DNA of 64,000 nucleotides from Endozoicomonas sp. SCSIO W0465 (GTDB taxonomy: Bacteria; Pseudomonadota; Gammaproteobacteria; Pseudomonadales; Endozoicomonadaceae), in contig NZ_CP092417.1 in NCBI RefSeq assembly GCF_023716865.1, positions 5,124,001-5,188,000 on the forward strand, given 5' to 3'. The position numbers were made by a program, and so were the translations under genes. This document shows, one piece after another, positions 1 through 9,254 of this stretch (the first letter of the stretch is position 1; each line of letters opens with the position of its first letter). The notes beneath the pieces are model-generated. The model was not told the DNA's origin and made no database searches. It saw only the letters and a list, made by a program, of their open reading frames with translations.

Positions 1-369
1 TTGGTGAGCTGCAGTCCCAGACGAGGCATTTTGGCAATGCGGCCGGCGATTGCCAGTGTTTCTTCTTGCAGCGCTTCCCGACTGACTACCCTGTTAAGCA
101 TGCCCATCTGATAGGCCCGCTGTGCAGACATCCTTTCACCCAGGAAGAGAAACTCCATGGCAATGGTCGGCTTGGGAATCTCACGCCAGCGTCGGCACAT
201 GCCCAGGTATACTTCGTGCTCACGGGCATAGAGAAATTCACCACCGACCTTGTTGGTGTGGTCGTACCAGAGGCTGGCACGATCAAATGTCTTATCCACG
301 TCCCGGTCGGGAGTGCCGATATCATGACCGGCGGAAAAGTGCTTGCCAGCACCGGCCAAAACATTCACC
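1..369 (-). pseudogene. Enoyl-CoA hydratase remnant (EchA20-like), deleted and partial
   Basis: Reading leftward from about 369, the frame gives a crotonase-type stretch (VLAGAGKHFSAGHD, the first oxyanion-hole region), then REIPKPTIA, then at once EFLFLGERMSAQRAYQMG and an NRVVSREAL-type segment before the window edge. In crotonases about 45-50 residues, including the second oxyanion-hole Gly region, lie between PTIA and EFLF; they are absent here and the join is in frame. The N-terminus is also lost, because the ORF is fused onto the end of the preceding CoA-transferase remnant. With the neighbours it fits the hydratase of steroid C/D-ring degradation (ipdAB-echA20 type). Family identity is fairly clear; the exact substrate is inferred from context. 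Confidence 0.75.
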
Positions 370-873
370 TTTTACAAAGACACGCTGGTTGTGACTGGGC
401 ACAAAAAAACTGTTGGCGTGACTGATGGAGTTACCGGGAAAGCCACGAACCCCCAGCATCTGTATTTTCGGTTGGTCATAGTTGACACCCAGTGCTGAGA
501 TGTTGGCCTGACCATAACGGTCAATCTGGCTTGGGCCTACCATTGCATGACGTTTACTGCTCCAGACATTGTCAAAAATTCTGGAGAATCCCATCCAGGT
601 TTCATTCTTCTGGACGAAGCCCTCTTCACGCTGCCCAACCGGGTTTGGCTCAGAAAGCAGCCAGGCCTCCGAGTCGGTCATCATCAGATCAGGATTAACT
701 GTGTTCATGGCCAGGCTGGCAGCCAGACGGGGAATCAAACCAATGCCTGTTGCCAGCACTTCACCGTCGTTGCGAAAAGCTTCTGCACCTGCACAAATCA
801 TCAGTTCAGCAAGAGAATATTCTGCTGCCGCTGGACTTTCTTTTACCGGGTCTGCATGCTCCGGATTTGTCAT
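370..873 (-). pseudogene. CoA-transferase beta subunit (IpdB-like), 3' truncated
   Basis: The ORF begins at the ATG at 873, preceded by GGTGGAG. It encodes the N-terminal two thirds of a glutaconate-type CoA-transferase beta subunit (YSLAELMICAGAEAFRNDGEV, then WSSKRHAMVGPSQIDRYGQAN). After FVPSHNQRVFVKGE near 372 the family sequence stops and the DNA continues, in another frame, as enoyl-CoA hydratase. About 165 residues remain, against roughly 250 for the family, so a deletion has fused two genes. IpdA and IpdB form the hydrolase that opens the last steroid ring. The gene follows the alpha subunit by about 19 bp, as in a normal operon. Substrate assignment is inference. Confidence 0.78.
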
Positions 874-892
874 AATGTACACTCCACCTCAA

Positions 893-1543
893 TCAATAAA
901 CCGGCAGTGGCAGTTGCCTGATCGCTTTCAGACCACCCACTTTGCTCTGGTACTCTTCTTCACTGCTGTTTTTGATAAACTTGGCAAAGTAGGGTTCGAA
1001 TCCATCCTCTTTGGCTGAAGCGTTGTACTCCTTGAAGTGGGGAACATCAAAACCATACAACGGTGCACACGACGTTGGATGAGCACCACCTGGCTGCAGG
1101 CATACACCACTGGTCATGGCGCGTTCCCAGAATACATAGCGGGACTCCGCGGGATTATTGAAGTAATTGGCATCCACCAGCTCATCACAGGTTACGAAGG
1201 TTTTCTTTGCTGCTCGCGCGAACCAGTCGTCCATATATTGATCGGAGCCCTTGATCTGGCATACGCCACGTTGATCAGCACGGTCAACATGCAGCAGGGA
1301 AACATCCAGCTTTAAATCGAGCGAAACGAAGGCAAACACAACTTTCTTCACCTTACCCGCAGCACAGAGCATACTAACGTCTGCGCCATAATATACGACT
1401 ATTGTCAAATATTTAAGTTCTGACCGGAGAATCTCGCGAATCAGTGCCATTGGCTTACGTCGTGGTCCCCAGCCCCCGATTCCAATGGTCATACCATCCT
1501 GCAGTTCGGCAACAATATCTGCAGCGGTCATGCGTTTGTCCAT
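893..1543 (-). pseudogene. CoA-transferase alpha subunit (IpdA-like), internal deletion
   Basis: The best start is the ATG at 1543 (AAAGGTG upstream); a GTG three codons earlier is possible. The first part, up to KKVVFAFVSLD, is a typical CoA-transferase alpha N-terminus. The text then jumps straight to LKLDVSLLHVDRADQRG and a normal C-terminal half. In family members 60-70 residues separate these blocks; about 216 residues remain, against about 290 expected. The deletion is in frame, so the ORF stays open, but the central fold is missing and activity is unlikely. It was probably co-transcribed with the dioxygenase upstream (gap about 48 bp) and the beta subunit downstream. Confidence 0.78.
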
Positions 1544-1591
1544 GAAGTACACCTTTTGTTGTATTTATTCTGGCCGTCTGGTTTTCAGATA

Positions 1592-2488
1592 TTATTTAAA
1601 GCCCACGCTGAAGTCGTGTCCCCAGTGGCTGACAGCAGTGCTTTCAAAGGCTGTGTGCTTATCCCAGTCCATAACACGGCCACCGCAGCCATACTCCATG
1701 TCAAAGCCGGAAGGCGTCTTCATATAGAAAGAGGTCATGTCATCATTGGTATGACGACCCAGTGTTGCGGTTAGCTTCACACCATTGGCAACCATACGGT
1801 CCATCGCCCGGCCCACTTCATCCATATCACCGACTTCCAGCATCATATGTACACAGCCAGAAGGGACCGGGGCTTCCAAAATTGCCAGAGAATGGTGACG
1901 TTTATTATTACAGTGCATGAAGTGCAGGCACTTTTCCGGCTCATTTGGGTCATCGGTAAAGCGAACGGTCATCAGATCGGAGAGACAAAAACCGAGGACA
2001 TCAGTATAAAAAGAACGACACTTGTCAAAAGAGGGGGTCGGCAGCACGGTATGCCCCAGACCCAGACCATCAGAAACAAACGCTTTTACCCCAACAGGAG
2101 AAATAAAGCGGACAAAGTCCTGTTGAGGTCCCCAGAAAATTTCGTGACGGTTGCCATCCGGGTCAGAAAATTTAATCAGCGCCTGGACTTTTCGGGCTCT
2201 AGCTTCCTTCGACGTGCCATGAACCACCTGCACATCGGCTTTTTTCAGATCATCAATGGCTTTCAGGAAGGCTTCAGGACCGGCGACTTCCCAGCCACTG
2301 ACGCCATATCGATCCTGATCAGACTTTTCCACAAGCATTCGATAGTGTCGGTCATCCATTTTCAGATAAAGCGTATTGTCATCAGAATCCTCAGTCAGCA
2401 TCATCCCCAATACCTGAGTTCCATACTGGCGCCACTGATCCAGATCAGTCGACTCTGCGGTGACATAGCCAAGCCCGCGAATATCCAT
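1592..2488 (-). CDS. Extradiol ring-cleavage dioxygenase, HsaC/TesB-like
   Basis: A two-domain vicinal-oxygen-chelate protein of about 298 residues, the usual size for HsaC/BphC enzymes. The N-terminal VOC repeat begins DIRGLGYVTAES. The C-terminal catalytic repeat shows the Fe(II) ligands expected of type I extradiol dioxygenases: His in GLGHTVLPT, His in KRHHSLAI and Glu in GFDMEYG, with RHTNDDMTSFY between. The start is placed at 2488 because family members begin there and AAGGCAGG precedes it; the frame stays open 41 codons further upstream. Together with IpdA, IpdB and hydratase remnants it suggests meta-cleavage of a catecholic secosteroid (3,4-DHSA-type). A BphC-type biphenyl or catechol role cannot be excluded. 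It looks intact although its downstream partners are not. Confidence 0.82.
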   Translation of the reverse strand: MDIRGLGYVTAESTDLDQWRQYGTQVLGMMLTEDSDDNTLYLKMDDRHYRMLVEKSDQDRYGVSGWEVAGPEAFLKAIDDLKKADVQVVHGTSKEARARKVQALIKFSDPDGNRHEIFWGPQQDFVRFISPVGVKAFVSDGLGLGHTVLPTPSFDKCRSFYTDVLGFCLSDLMTVRFTDDPNEPEKCLHFMHCNNKRHHSLAILEAPVPSGCVHMMLEVGDMDEVGRAMDRMVANGVKLTATLGRHTNDDMTSFYMKTPSGFDMEYGCGGRVMDWDKHTAFESTAVSHWGHDFSVGFK

Positions 2489-2798
2489 AACACCTGCCTT
2501 GAAAAAAATGCCGTTTGTGCCGGTTGCCTCATGGTAAGTTACGTTAAACGGCTTTTTACTTATTGTTTGATTGCTATTCACCAGGCGTTCAGGCCTGACT
2601 GTTACTGCCACAGATTAAAGCCATTGGGGGAAGGGGAATCATCGTCCGATGGGACTAACCCAAAGAAGGAAAAAACATGAAAAACAGGGCTCTTTCCCAC
2701 GACTTAACCGGTGTTATTGCTGCTGTTGAACATGATTTGGCGCGCATGATTACTTATTTTTGCCAATAGAAATGCTTTATACAATTCTCCTTATTTTG
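2489..2798. other. Intergenic upstream of dioxygenase, no gene seen
   Basis: No convincing coding sequence lies between the dioxygenase start and the IS. It presumably carried the promoter of the minus-strand steroid operon. The last 9 bp, CTTATTTTG, are repeated directly on the other side of the IS. Confidence 0.4.
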
Positions 2799-4324
2799 CT
2801 CGACTTTAGAGTTTTAAGAGCACAATAGTTCCGGCGCATAATCTGCTAAAAGCAACCATCCCCAATGACGAAATTCGAGATGGTTGCCATGCTCACTTCA
2901 GATCATCAAGTAATCCTCAGGGAGCTCGCTTCATATACAACCTTTCTTGCTGGAGCGCTATCATCAACTGCAGTACCAACGTTCTGCGAACTGCTGTTCG
3001 GTTGCATGCTTTCAGCCGACGGCTTTGTTACACAGGCGTTGTTAACAATTGATTTTCATTGTGTGTGGAGCAGCTACCACCACTGGCTATCTCAGGGCAA
3101 GTGGCAATGGAAGAACTTGGCACGCCACTTGATCCGTCTGGTCTGCTCCAAAGCTCCTGAGAATCAACCTGTGGTCCTGGGGCTTGATGACTGGGTAATC
3201 GAACGGTTTTCCGACAAAGCCCCTGCTTGTCGTACACATCATCAACACAGCAAGAAACGCAATCGGCCGACGTACATCTGGGGCAGTGTTGGGTTTCCCT
3301 GGCCATCATATTTGAGCGGGCTGCAGATGAAGTATTTACCGCCATACCGGTGATCTCATTTCCGACACCAGCTTCAGGTAACACCAGCAAACTGAAAATT
3401 GCCGTGGCCATGCTCAGGGTGGTACGCAATGAAGTGAAGGATCGAGTGCTACGCCTGCTAACCGATTGCTGGTATATGAACTGGACACTGATAAAGCCAG
3501 CTCTGGAAATGAACATAGAAGTTGTTGGTCAGATACCTTCAAATCGGGCCCTCTATGCTTTGCCGCCAGCACCCACCGTAAAGAAGCGAGGGCGCCCAAA
3601 AAAGTACGGCATCAAGATGACGACAGAACAGGTTAAGAAACTGCCGGAAGAAAAAGCAACAGTATGGATGTACGGCAAATTTCGCAAAATACGTTATCGT
3701 ACCCTGATCTGTCGCGCCAGATTCCTTAAAGGTCGTGAAGTACGCGTCGTCTGGAGTCGCTTTGAAAATGACAAAGGTCTGACCGAAAGCAGAATATTCA
3801 TCTCGACCAATCCGGAACTTGAGGGACTGGAGGTGCTTCGTGCCTATTCCCGGAGATGGCCGGTAGAGCCAATGTTTCACCAACTCAAACATGCTTTTGG
3901 CTGTTGCCATTTATGGCAGCAGAAATTGCGAACACTGCTTCGATGGATGCATTTGAAAATGGCAGGCTATGCATTATTGCAGTTATTAACCGTTTGTAAA
4001 AATCAGGCATGTCTGAATATTTCTCGGATACCCTGGAGAAGCCCGGATACAACCACTGCAGGCATGATGAAAATTGCTCTTTCAGGAATTATTCCGAGGT
4101 TCTCTATTCGCAAGGGCTGGAACAGATATAAGCAAAAATATGAGTTCAATTTTCGCGATCTGATCGACCAGTTAATACCGGATAATTCAGAAGCAGCATA
4201 ACTAAAGGCTTTTAGGCAAAAAACGGAAGTAATAACGAACTTGGAAAAACAGTTCACTGATTTCGGCTTGCTTCACTATAAAAAGCTGACCGAATTATCG
4301 TTTTATACAGACTCTAAAGTCGAG
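2799..4324 (+). mobile_element. IS4/IS701-type element, copy 1 (1526 bp)
   Basis: The ends are perfect 13-bp inverted repeats, CTCGACTTTAGAG at 2799 and its complement ending at 4324. Another copy at 29197-30723 is 1527 bp and otherwise looks identical, differing by one G. The 9-bp direct repeat CTTATTTTG lies at 2790-2798 and 4325-4333 and looks like a target duplication. The other copy has none (see findings). Confidence 0.9.
2865..4201 (+). pseudogene. IS4/IS701-type transposase, frameshifted
   Basis: Same 445-residue DDE transposase as at 29263-30600, but the run of five G after TACATCT is four G here (about 3280-3283). This shifts the frame after residue about 138; the second part continues in the frame that is open from 3227. 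All three catalytic regions survive at DNA level: LGLDDWV, LLTDCWYM and YSRRWPVEPMFHQLK, the last being a Y-R-E-K signature. The copy is therefore probably inactive in making transposase, but its ends are intact and could be mobilised in trans. Confidence 0.88.
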
Positions 4325-4333
4325 CTTATTTTG

Positions 4334-4366
4334 CTTAACCCGGATATTTCATATATCCGGGTTAAG
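4334..4366. repeat. Hairpin made of two facing IS1380-type ends
   Basis: Perfect 14-bp inverted repeat (CTTAACCCGGATAT / ATATCCGGGTTAAG) around the loop TTCAT. The arm TTAACCCGGATATTTCAT recurs at 6086-6103 and, inverted, at the right end of the IS1380 relic (9492-9506). It is therefore probably a collapsed IS or MITE-like remnant. It sits just upstream of the MATE gene; no T-run follows, so a terminator role is doubtful. Confidence 0.6.
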
Positions 4367-4386
4367 GCACAACAGGAGTTGATCCT

Positions 4387-5727
4387 TTGCTAGCGGTTTC
4401 GGCGACCTATCGGCGTGTATGGCATTTTGCCTGGCCGGCCATTATTTCCAATATTTCTGTACCGCTACTGGGGCTGGTGGATGCCGCTGTGCTGGGGCAT
4501 CTCTCTTCACCGGAATATCTGGGCGGTGTCGCTGTCGCTGCAACCCTGTTTAGCATGATCTTTTGGGCTTTTGGTTTTCTCCGGATGGGAACCACCGGGC
4601 TTGTTGCCCAGGCAAAAGGCCGCAATGACCGTTATGCTCTGAGAAAGTGGCTGTTACAGTCTGTGGTTTTTGCAGCTGTAACTGGCATGCTCCTGATACT
4701 CTGTTCTCCTTTGATTTTGCGTTTTGCGTGGCCCTTTTTTGACGCCAGTGATGTTGTAGCAAGGCAGACTGAAATCTATTTTCAGACCCGGATATTTTCG
4801 GCGCCAGCCGTACTGGTTAATTATGCGCTGATCGGTTGGCTGATCGGTATGCAAAAGCCGAAGGGGCCTCTGCTCATCCTGGTTCTGGGTAATTCGGTCA
4901 ATATTGTACTGGATTTACTGTTTGTTCTCGGCTTGGGTTGGGCAACCCGGGGTGCCGCTATGGCCACGGTGATTGCCGATTATCTGGCGCTGGCTGCCGG
5001 GTTGTTGATGGTAAGGCGCATTTTGGCCTGTGATGGCAGTCAGTTCAGTCGTGAAATGGTGTTCGATATTGCCGCGTTTCGTCGATTGATCATGCTGAAT
5101 CGCCACCTGTTTGTCCGTACATTATGTTTGTTATCGGTCCAGGCATTTTTTACCGCCCGGGGTGCCCGGCTGGGTGATGAAGTTCTGGCTGCCAATGCCT
5201 TGCTGCTGAATTTAATGGTGTTGATTTCCAATGGCCTGGATGGATTCGCGCACGCAGCTGAAGCGTTGACCGGTGAGTCGATTGGCAAAGGCGACCGCCG
5301 ACAGTTTCATCAGGTGGTCAGGGTGACCGGCTGGTGTTCCCTGGTTTGTGGTGGGCTGTTCAGCCTGTTTCTCAGCCTTGGCGGGAACCCTTTGTTGGGC
5401 TGGTTGACCAATATCCCGGAAGTTGCAGAACAAGCGTCAGTTTACCTGCCGTGGCTGGTAGCTATGCCTTTGATTGCAGTCTGGTGTTTCTGGCTGGATG
5501 GTGTCTTTATTGGCGCAGTCAGAACCGATATGATGCAGAACACCATGTTGATTGCCACTGTTCTGGTTTTTCTTCCAGTCTGGTTCTTATTTCGTGATAT
5601 GGGAAATCAGGGCTTGTGGCTTGCTTACACTGCTTTTATGGCTACCCGGGGTCTTGGGCTGATCTGGGTTTATCGCCATTTTAGCAAGAATGATGTCTGG
5701 TTTGCGGCCCGACATGACCTTTTATGA
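4387..5727 (+). CDS. dinF: MATE-family efflux transporter, DinF type
   Basis: 446-residue membrane protein, about 12 hydrophobic segments. Its N-terminus, FAWPAIISNISVPLLGLVDA, and the following VLGHLSSPEYLGGVAVAATLF are characteristic of the DinF branch of MATE drug/sodium antiporters. It would export cationic toxic compounds across the inner membrane using an ion gradient. The start is TTG at 4387, supported by AGGAG about eight bases upstream; no ATG fits better. The TusA-like gene follows after 32 bp on the same strand and may be co-transcribed. The upstream IS and IS-end hairpin may have replaced the native promoter region. The substrate cannot be deduced. Confidence 0.88.
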   Translation: MLAVSATYRRVWHFAWPAIISNISVPLLGLVDAAVLGHLSSPEYLGGVAVAATLFSMIFWAFGFLRMGTTGLVAQAKGRNDRYALRKWLLQSVVFAAVTGMLLILCSPLILRFAWPFFDASDVVARQTEIYFQTRIFSAPAVLVNYALIGWLIGMQKPKGPLLILVLGNSVNIVLDLLFVLGLGWATRGAAMATVIADYLALAAGLLMVRRILACDGSQFSREMVFDIAAFRRLIMLNRHLFVRTLCLLSVQAFFTARGARLGDEVLAANALLLNLMVLISNGLDGFAHAAEALTGESIGKGDRRQFHQVVRVTGWCSLVCGGLFSLFLSLGGNPLLGWLTNIPEVAEQASVYLPWLVAMPLIAVWCFWLDGVFIGAVRTDMMQNTMLIATVLVFLPVWFLFRDMGNQGLWLAYTAFMATRGLGLIWVYRHFSKNDVWFAARHDLL

Positions 5728-5759
5728 GGAGCTGGTTTTGAAAGACAGGTTTACGTTTG

Positions 5760-6035
5760 ATGTCAGATAGGTTGCCTGAAGAGAGCGTTGCCTCTATTGA
5801 AGTGCAGCATGAGCTGGATACCTGTGGTCTGTTCTGCCCGGAACCGGTGATGATGCTGCACAATAAAATCAGGGATATGGCACCGGGTGAAGTGGTTCGG
5901 GTATTGGCTACTGACCCCTCCACTAAACGTGATATTCCAAAGTTCTGTAATTTTCTGGAGCACCAGCTTCTTGAGCACCAGGAGACAGATGTTGTTTTTT
6001 TTTACTGGATTAGAAAAAGGGGTGGTAATGGGTAA
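5760..6035 (+). CDS. tusA: TusA-family sulfur carrier protein
   Basis: Small 91-residue protein with the family signature LDTCGLFCPEPVMMLHNKIR; the Cys of the CPxP motif is the sulfur-carrying residue. It then has the usual GEVVRVLATDPSTKRDIPKFC segment and a hydrophobic FFYWIRK end. TusA proteins relay persulfide sulfur, for example to tRNA 2-thiouridine synthesis or molybdenum-cofactor enzymes. The ATG at 5760 is preferred to the TTG one codon earlier; a GACAGG-like site lies upstream. It sits 32 bp after dinF. Several TusA paralogues are common, so the precise partner is open. A degenerate IS region starts about 50 bp downstream. Confidence 0.88.
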   Translation: MSDRLPEESVASIEVQHELDTCGLFCPEPVMMLHNKIRDMAPGEVVRVLATDPSTKRDIPKFCNFLEHQLLEHQETDVVFFYWIRKRGGNG

Positions 6036-6085
6036 GGGAGGGCCACCCCTTCAAGACATCAAAGGGGGCGCAGCATGGGACAAGG

Positions 6086-6510
6086 TTAACCCGGATATTT
6101 CATATGGCTCTTTTCGTATTGCAGACTGCTGATTTCATAAATCAGGCTGGAATCCTCCTGTGGCAGGGCTTGGCAATATTTAGCCAGCAGTTTCCTGAAG
6201 GCATTGTATATCAAGGCCTTTGGCCAATTTTCATTGCAGAGCAGTCTGTAACCCGAAAAGAGCCTTTCATATTTTCAGTTTTCCCGTTGCGTTCCTCCAG
6301 TTCAGCGGTAAATGCCTTTACCGTTTCGCTGCCTTTGCCATCCGTGACAAGCACGGTGCGCTTTTCCTCAAGATCAACGAACAGGGTTATGTAATCGTAC
6401 CCACACGCCGATGAGGTTTCATCCATGCCAATGGTATGCAGGTCGCTGAAGTCTTCATTTTGAAAAAGATCGTTCAGGTGAGGTTGCCCACGGCAAGGAT
6501 TAACAGGGTG
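6086..6510 (-). mobile_element. ISL3-family relic next to an IS1380-type end
   Basis: The minus strand holds a damaged ISL3 transposase: DLHTIGMDETSSACGYDYITLFVDLEEKRTVLVTDGKGSETV is recognisable between about 6480 and 6300. The frame then breaks, and a further piece (KALIYNAFRKLLAKYCQ) lies between about 6215 and 6110 in another frame. GGCTCTT at 6106 looks like an ISL3 terminus. Immediately outside it is TTAACCCGGATATTTCAT (6086-6103), the end sequence of the IS1380-type element. Most of the transposase is missing. A shorter relic of the same ISL3 end occurs at 54919. Confidence 0.7.
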
Positions 6511-6730
6511 AAATTGTGATTGGTAAATATACTCTTACCCACTCAAAATTCAAATGAACCTTAAAATTGAACTTATCGCTGACTTGATTATCAAACAAAG
6601 CTACTGGTTTACCACTTCTTAATAATAATCTGAATATTACTGATACTCTTGATCTACAAGGATTATTATCTTCGAGGCGGAAAAAGAGTGGTTGTCCTGT
6701 AAATTAACTGAAAATTTATGAGATTATATT

Positions 6731-7747
6731 ATGCAGCCAGCAAATTCCCCAACAAACTTATCTCAGTCAACTAATTATTCAATGGCTGAAGAGTATTCAG
6801 GTAATAATAGCCTGACAGATAAATACATTAATAGCAGCTCACCTGAAAGATTAGGTGGAAATACACAAAAAACTCTAGCCGAGCACGAGACAATTACTGT
6901 TGTTGAGCCTAAGGTTGCTCACGATCCTGAACCAAACGATTCAGCTTCTTTGTCACCATCTACGTCATATTCATCTTTAGGGGCTGAATCAGAAACAACC
7001 AGCTTTGATTCTGAATCAGAAGCTATCGTCATGGGTATTGCCAAAGAAATGAAGTCAAAGGTGTCGGCTGATATTTCTCTCCCGGATGGCTGGAAAATAA
7101 TGCCAGAGAAAACATCATACAGTGACCATATTAGAGGATTAGTAATTGACAATACTGGAATGCCTCGAATTCAATACTTTGGAAAAACAGCCATTTATGA
7201 TGCTTACTTAAATGCACATCAATTAAATTACGAGGATGCTTTGCAAAAACGGACTGAAATTCAATCTACTGAATTAACTACAAAGCAGCAAAGGGCTGCT
7301 TATGGTCAGCTGGAAAAACTGATGGGTAAAGAAGTTTTTAATCGTTTTGCTATCCAACTTGATAGCATATTATATGGTAGTGGTGCATATCGAGGTTATG
7401 GATCATGGCTTCCTAAACAAGTTAACCCAGTCTTAAACTGGTACAATACAGAACAAAATAAGTCAAATGTTGAGCAATTTTTGAATGGCGAATTTAAAGG
7501 ATCGGAAGCAGCTATAAAACTTGAGCAATTCGTCGAAATGTTCGTTATCCATAAGGACTTAGATTTAATCGAAAGTATTTGTATAGGAAAAGATATTGGA
7601 TCAGCAGTGTTAATATCAACTCCAAATCAAGCAGACATTTATGAGGAATGGAAGCAAATAAGAGACAATCCACAATCTCGTCAACACGTTAAACAGCGTG
7701 AATATCAAGTAAGATCCCGTTCACAGGAGGAGTGTATTATTTCCTAG
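6731..7747 (+). CDS. Unknown protein, Ser/Thr-rich N-terminus, AT-rich gene
   Basis: I do not recognise this 338-residue protein. The first 100 or so residues are rich in Ser, Thr, Asn and Pro and look disordered; residues about 110-330 look folded, with mixed helices and an aromatic stretch (GSGAYRGYGSWLPKQVNPVLNWY). No signal peptide or membrane segment is visible. The gene and the 200 bp before it are clearly more AT-rich than the housekeeping genes, suggesting transfer. Its stop codon (TAG, 7745-7747) coincides with the degenerate left end of the IS1380 relic, so the true C-terminus may have been cut off. The architecture resembles secreted effectors of host-associated bacteria, but that is speculation. 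Confidence 0.55.
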   Translation: MQPANSPTNLSQSTNYSMAEEYSGNNSLTDKYINSSSPERLGGNTQKTLAEHETITVVEPKVAHDPEPNDSASLSPSTSYSSLGAESETTSFDSESEAIVMGIAKEMKSKVSADISLPDGWKIMPEKTSYSDHIRGLVIDNTGMPRIQYFGKTAIYDAYLNAHQLNYEDALQKRTEIQSTELTTKQQRAAYGQLEKLMGKEVFNRFAIQLDSILYGSGAYRGYGSWLPKQVNPVLNWYNTEQNKSNVEQFLNGEFKGSEAAIKLEQFVEMFVIHKDLDLIESICIGKDIGSAVLISTPNQADIYEEWKQIRDNPQSRQHVKQREYQVRSRSQEECIIS

Positions 7748-7845
7748 CCCGAATATTTCATGAAAGGAGGTAAGTTCCGCCCAATCACTTGGTATGATTG
7801 GGTCGGCGAAAAAAACGCTTCGGAAGAAGCAAACCGTAACTGGCC

Positions 7846-7968
7846 ATGGCTGAATTTACACAAAAACCACTGTGTTTTCATCCTTCAAAAGGAAAAACTA
7901 TTCGTGCCGATTTCAATGCCGGTGAGCTATCTTCTGATTTCCTGATTACCACCGACCCTACGTCGTGA
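7846..7968 (+). pseudogene. IS1380 transposase, N-terminal fragment
   Basis: 40 codons from ATG 7846. KPLCFHPSKGKTIRADFNAG matches the typical start of IS1380-family transposases, where a short lead-in precedes an (I/V)xADF(N/S)GG-like motif. The fragment ends at a stop just before the nested IS1595 gene. Confidence 0.6.
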
Positions 7969-8019
7969 GCCAGCTGCTATAATAAACGTCGATAGTCATG
8001 TGTTTTGGAGGTAAAACTG

Positions 8020-8976
8020 ATGTGTAAAAACACCATTCAGTTCCAAAAAGGCCTTGGCATTATGCAATTTCTGGCTAATTACGGCAGTGAAGAGCAGTGT
8101 GAGAACGCGCTGTCCTCTTGGCGCTGGCCAGATGGCTTCCAATGCCCGAAGTGTGGCTCCCGCAGTTTCTGCAAGCTTCACCGGAAAGCTGAATTCCAGT
8201 GCAATTGCTGCCGTTGCCAAACCTCGCTTACCAGTAACACTATCTTTGACTCAACAAAGCTGCCTCTAGCTACCTGGTTTCTGGGTATCTATCTCGTCAC
8301 CCAGAATAAAGCGGGGATTTCTTGCCTGACGCTTCATCGACAACTTGGCATTTCCTACAATGCCGCATTGCGCATGAAACACAAACTCATGCAGGTCATG
8401 ATGGAAAGAGATAACAGCTGGCAGTTGAGTGGTTTTGTTCAGATTGATGACGCCTATTGGGGCGGAGAGCGCCACGGAGGCCGCCGGGGCAGAGGCTCAG
8501 AGAACAAAGCCCCCTTCGTGGCCGCAGTTCAGACAGATGCTGATAACCACCCTATCTACATGAAGTTCAATGCCGTTGATAACTTCCGGCGAAAAACCAT
8601 TCAGGAGTGGGCAGAACATGCCCTGAAAAAGGGTGTCCGGGCCGTCAGCGATGGCTTGTCCTGTTTCCGGGGTATTGAAGATGCCGGATGCCAGCACACA
8701 GCCATCATTACCGGTGGTGGGCATGCATCCATGGAGAATGAGTTGTTCACCTGGGTAAATACCATGCTGGGAAACGTGAAAACAGCGATTACCGGTACTT
8801 ACCATAAGCTCGACCCCAAGCATCTGGGCCGTTATCTATCAGAGTTCAACTATCGGTTTAACCGGCGTTTTGATATGCCTTCAATGATCTCAAGGCTAGG
8901 TCGGGCTGCAGTCAATACAGCACCGATGCCGGATCGACTTCTCAAACTGCCAGACGTCCAGTGGAAACCGGGTTAG
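8020..8976 (+). CDS. IS1595-family (ISXO2-like) transposase
   Basis: 318 residues. An N-terminal zinc ribbon (CPKCGSRSFCKLHRK, then CNCC) is followed by helices that bind the ends and a DDE-like core: GFVQIDDAYWGGERHGGRRG contains the first acidic residues, AVSDGLSCF the second, and the LDPKHLGRYLSEFNYRFNRR block is typical of ISXO2-like proteins. The start is set at ATG 8020 because GGAGG lies eight bases upstream. The gene looks whole but its terminal repeats are uncertain, so mobility is doubtful. Confidence 0.85.
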   Translation: MCKNTIQFQKGLGIMQFLANYGSEEQCENALSSWRWPDGFQCPKCGSRSFCKLHRKAEFQCNCCRCQTSLTSNTIFDSTKLPLATWFLGIYLVTQNKAGISCLTLHRQLGISYNAALRMKHKLMQVMMERDNSWQLSGFVQIDDAYWGGERHGGRRGRGSENKAPFVAAVQTDADNHPIYMKFNAVDNFRRKTIQEWAEHALKKGVRAVSDGLSCFRGIEDAGCQHTAIITGGGHASMENELFTWVNTMLGNVKTAITGTYHKLDPKHLGRYLSEFNYRFNRRFDMPSMISRLGRAAVNTAPMPDRLLKLPDVQWKPG

Positions 8977-9254
8977 CCATCAACCGATAATTGAAAGTCA
9001 GTTGACGTATTAATATCATTATTTCGAATGATGATGTGGGTCTTTGCTTGTTCGGAGCGGTTATGAAACCGAATTTAGTTGATAATCTGGAGAACAAGCC
9101 GTCATGATGCCTGCTCCACCGGTAATACTGGAGAGGTTCTATTATTTCTTTACCGGGTTATAGACATAAAGAATGAAAAGCTGCACGTATATTCTTAAAT
9201 TATCTTTCCCTGTGTCATGACGTACGATCAGTGGTAATCAGGTCTGATTTTGGC

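Noticed and set aside
1847..2680. 277-codon plus-strand ORF opposite the dioxygenase gene
   Set aside because: The minus strand encodes a clear two-domain VOC enzyme; the plus-strand frame is its shadow.
2865..4201. Programmed frameshift in the IS4/IS701-type transposase
   Set aside because: The other copy of the element has one extra G and a single uninterrupted 445-codon frame, so the shift is a mutation or sequencing error.
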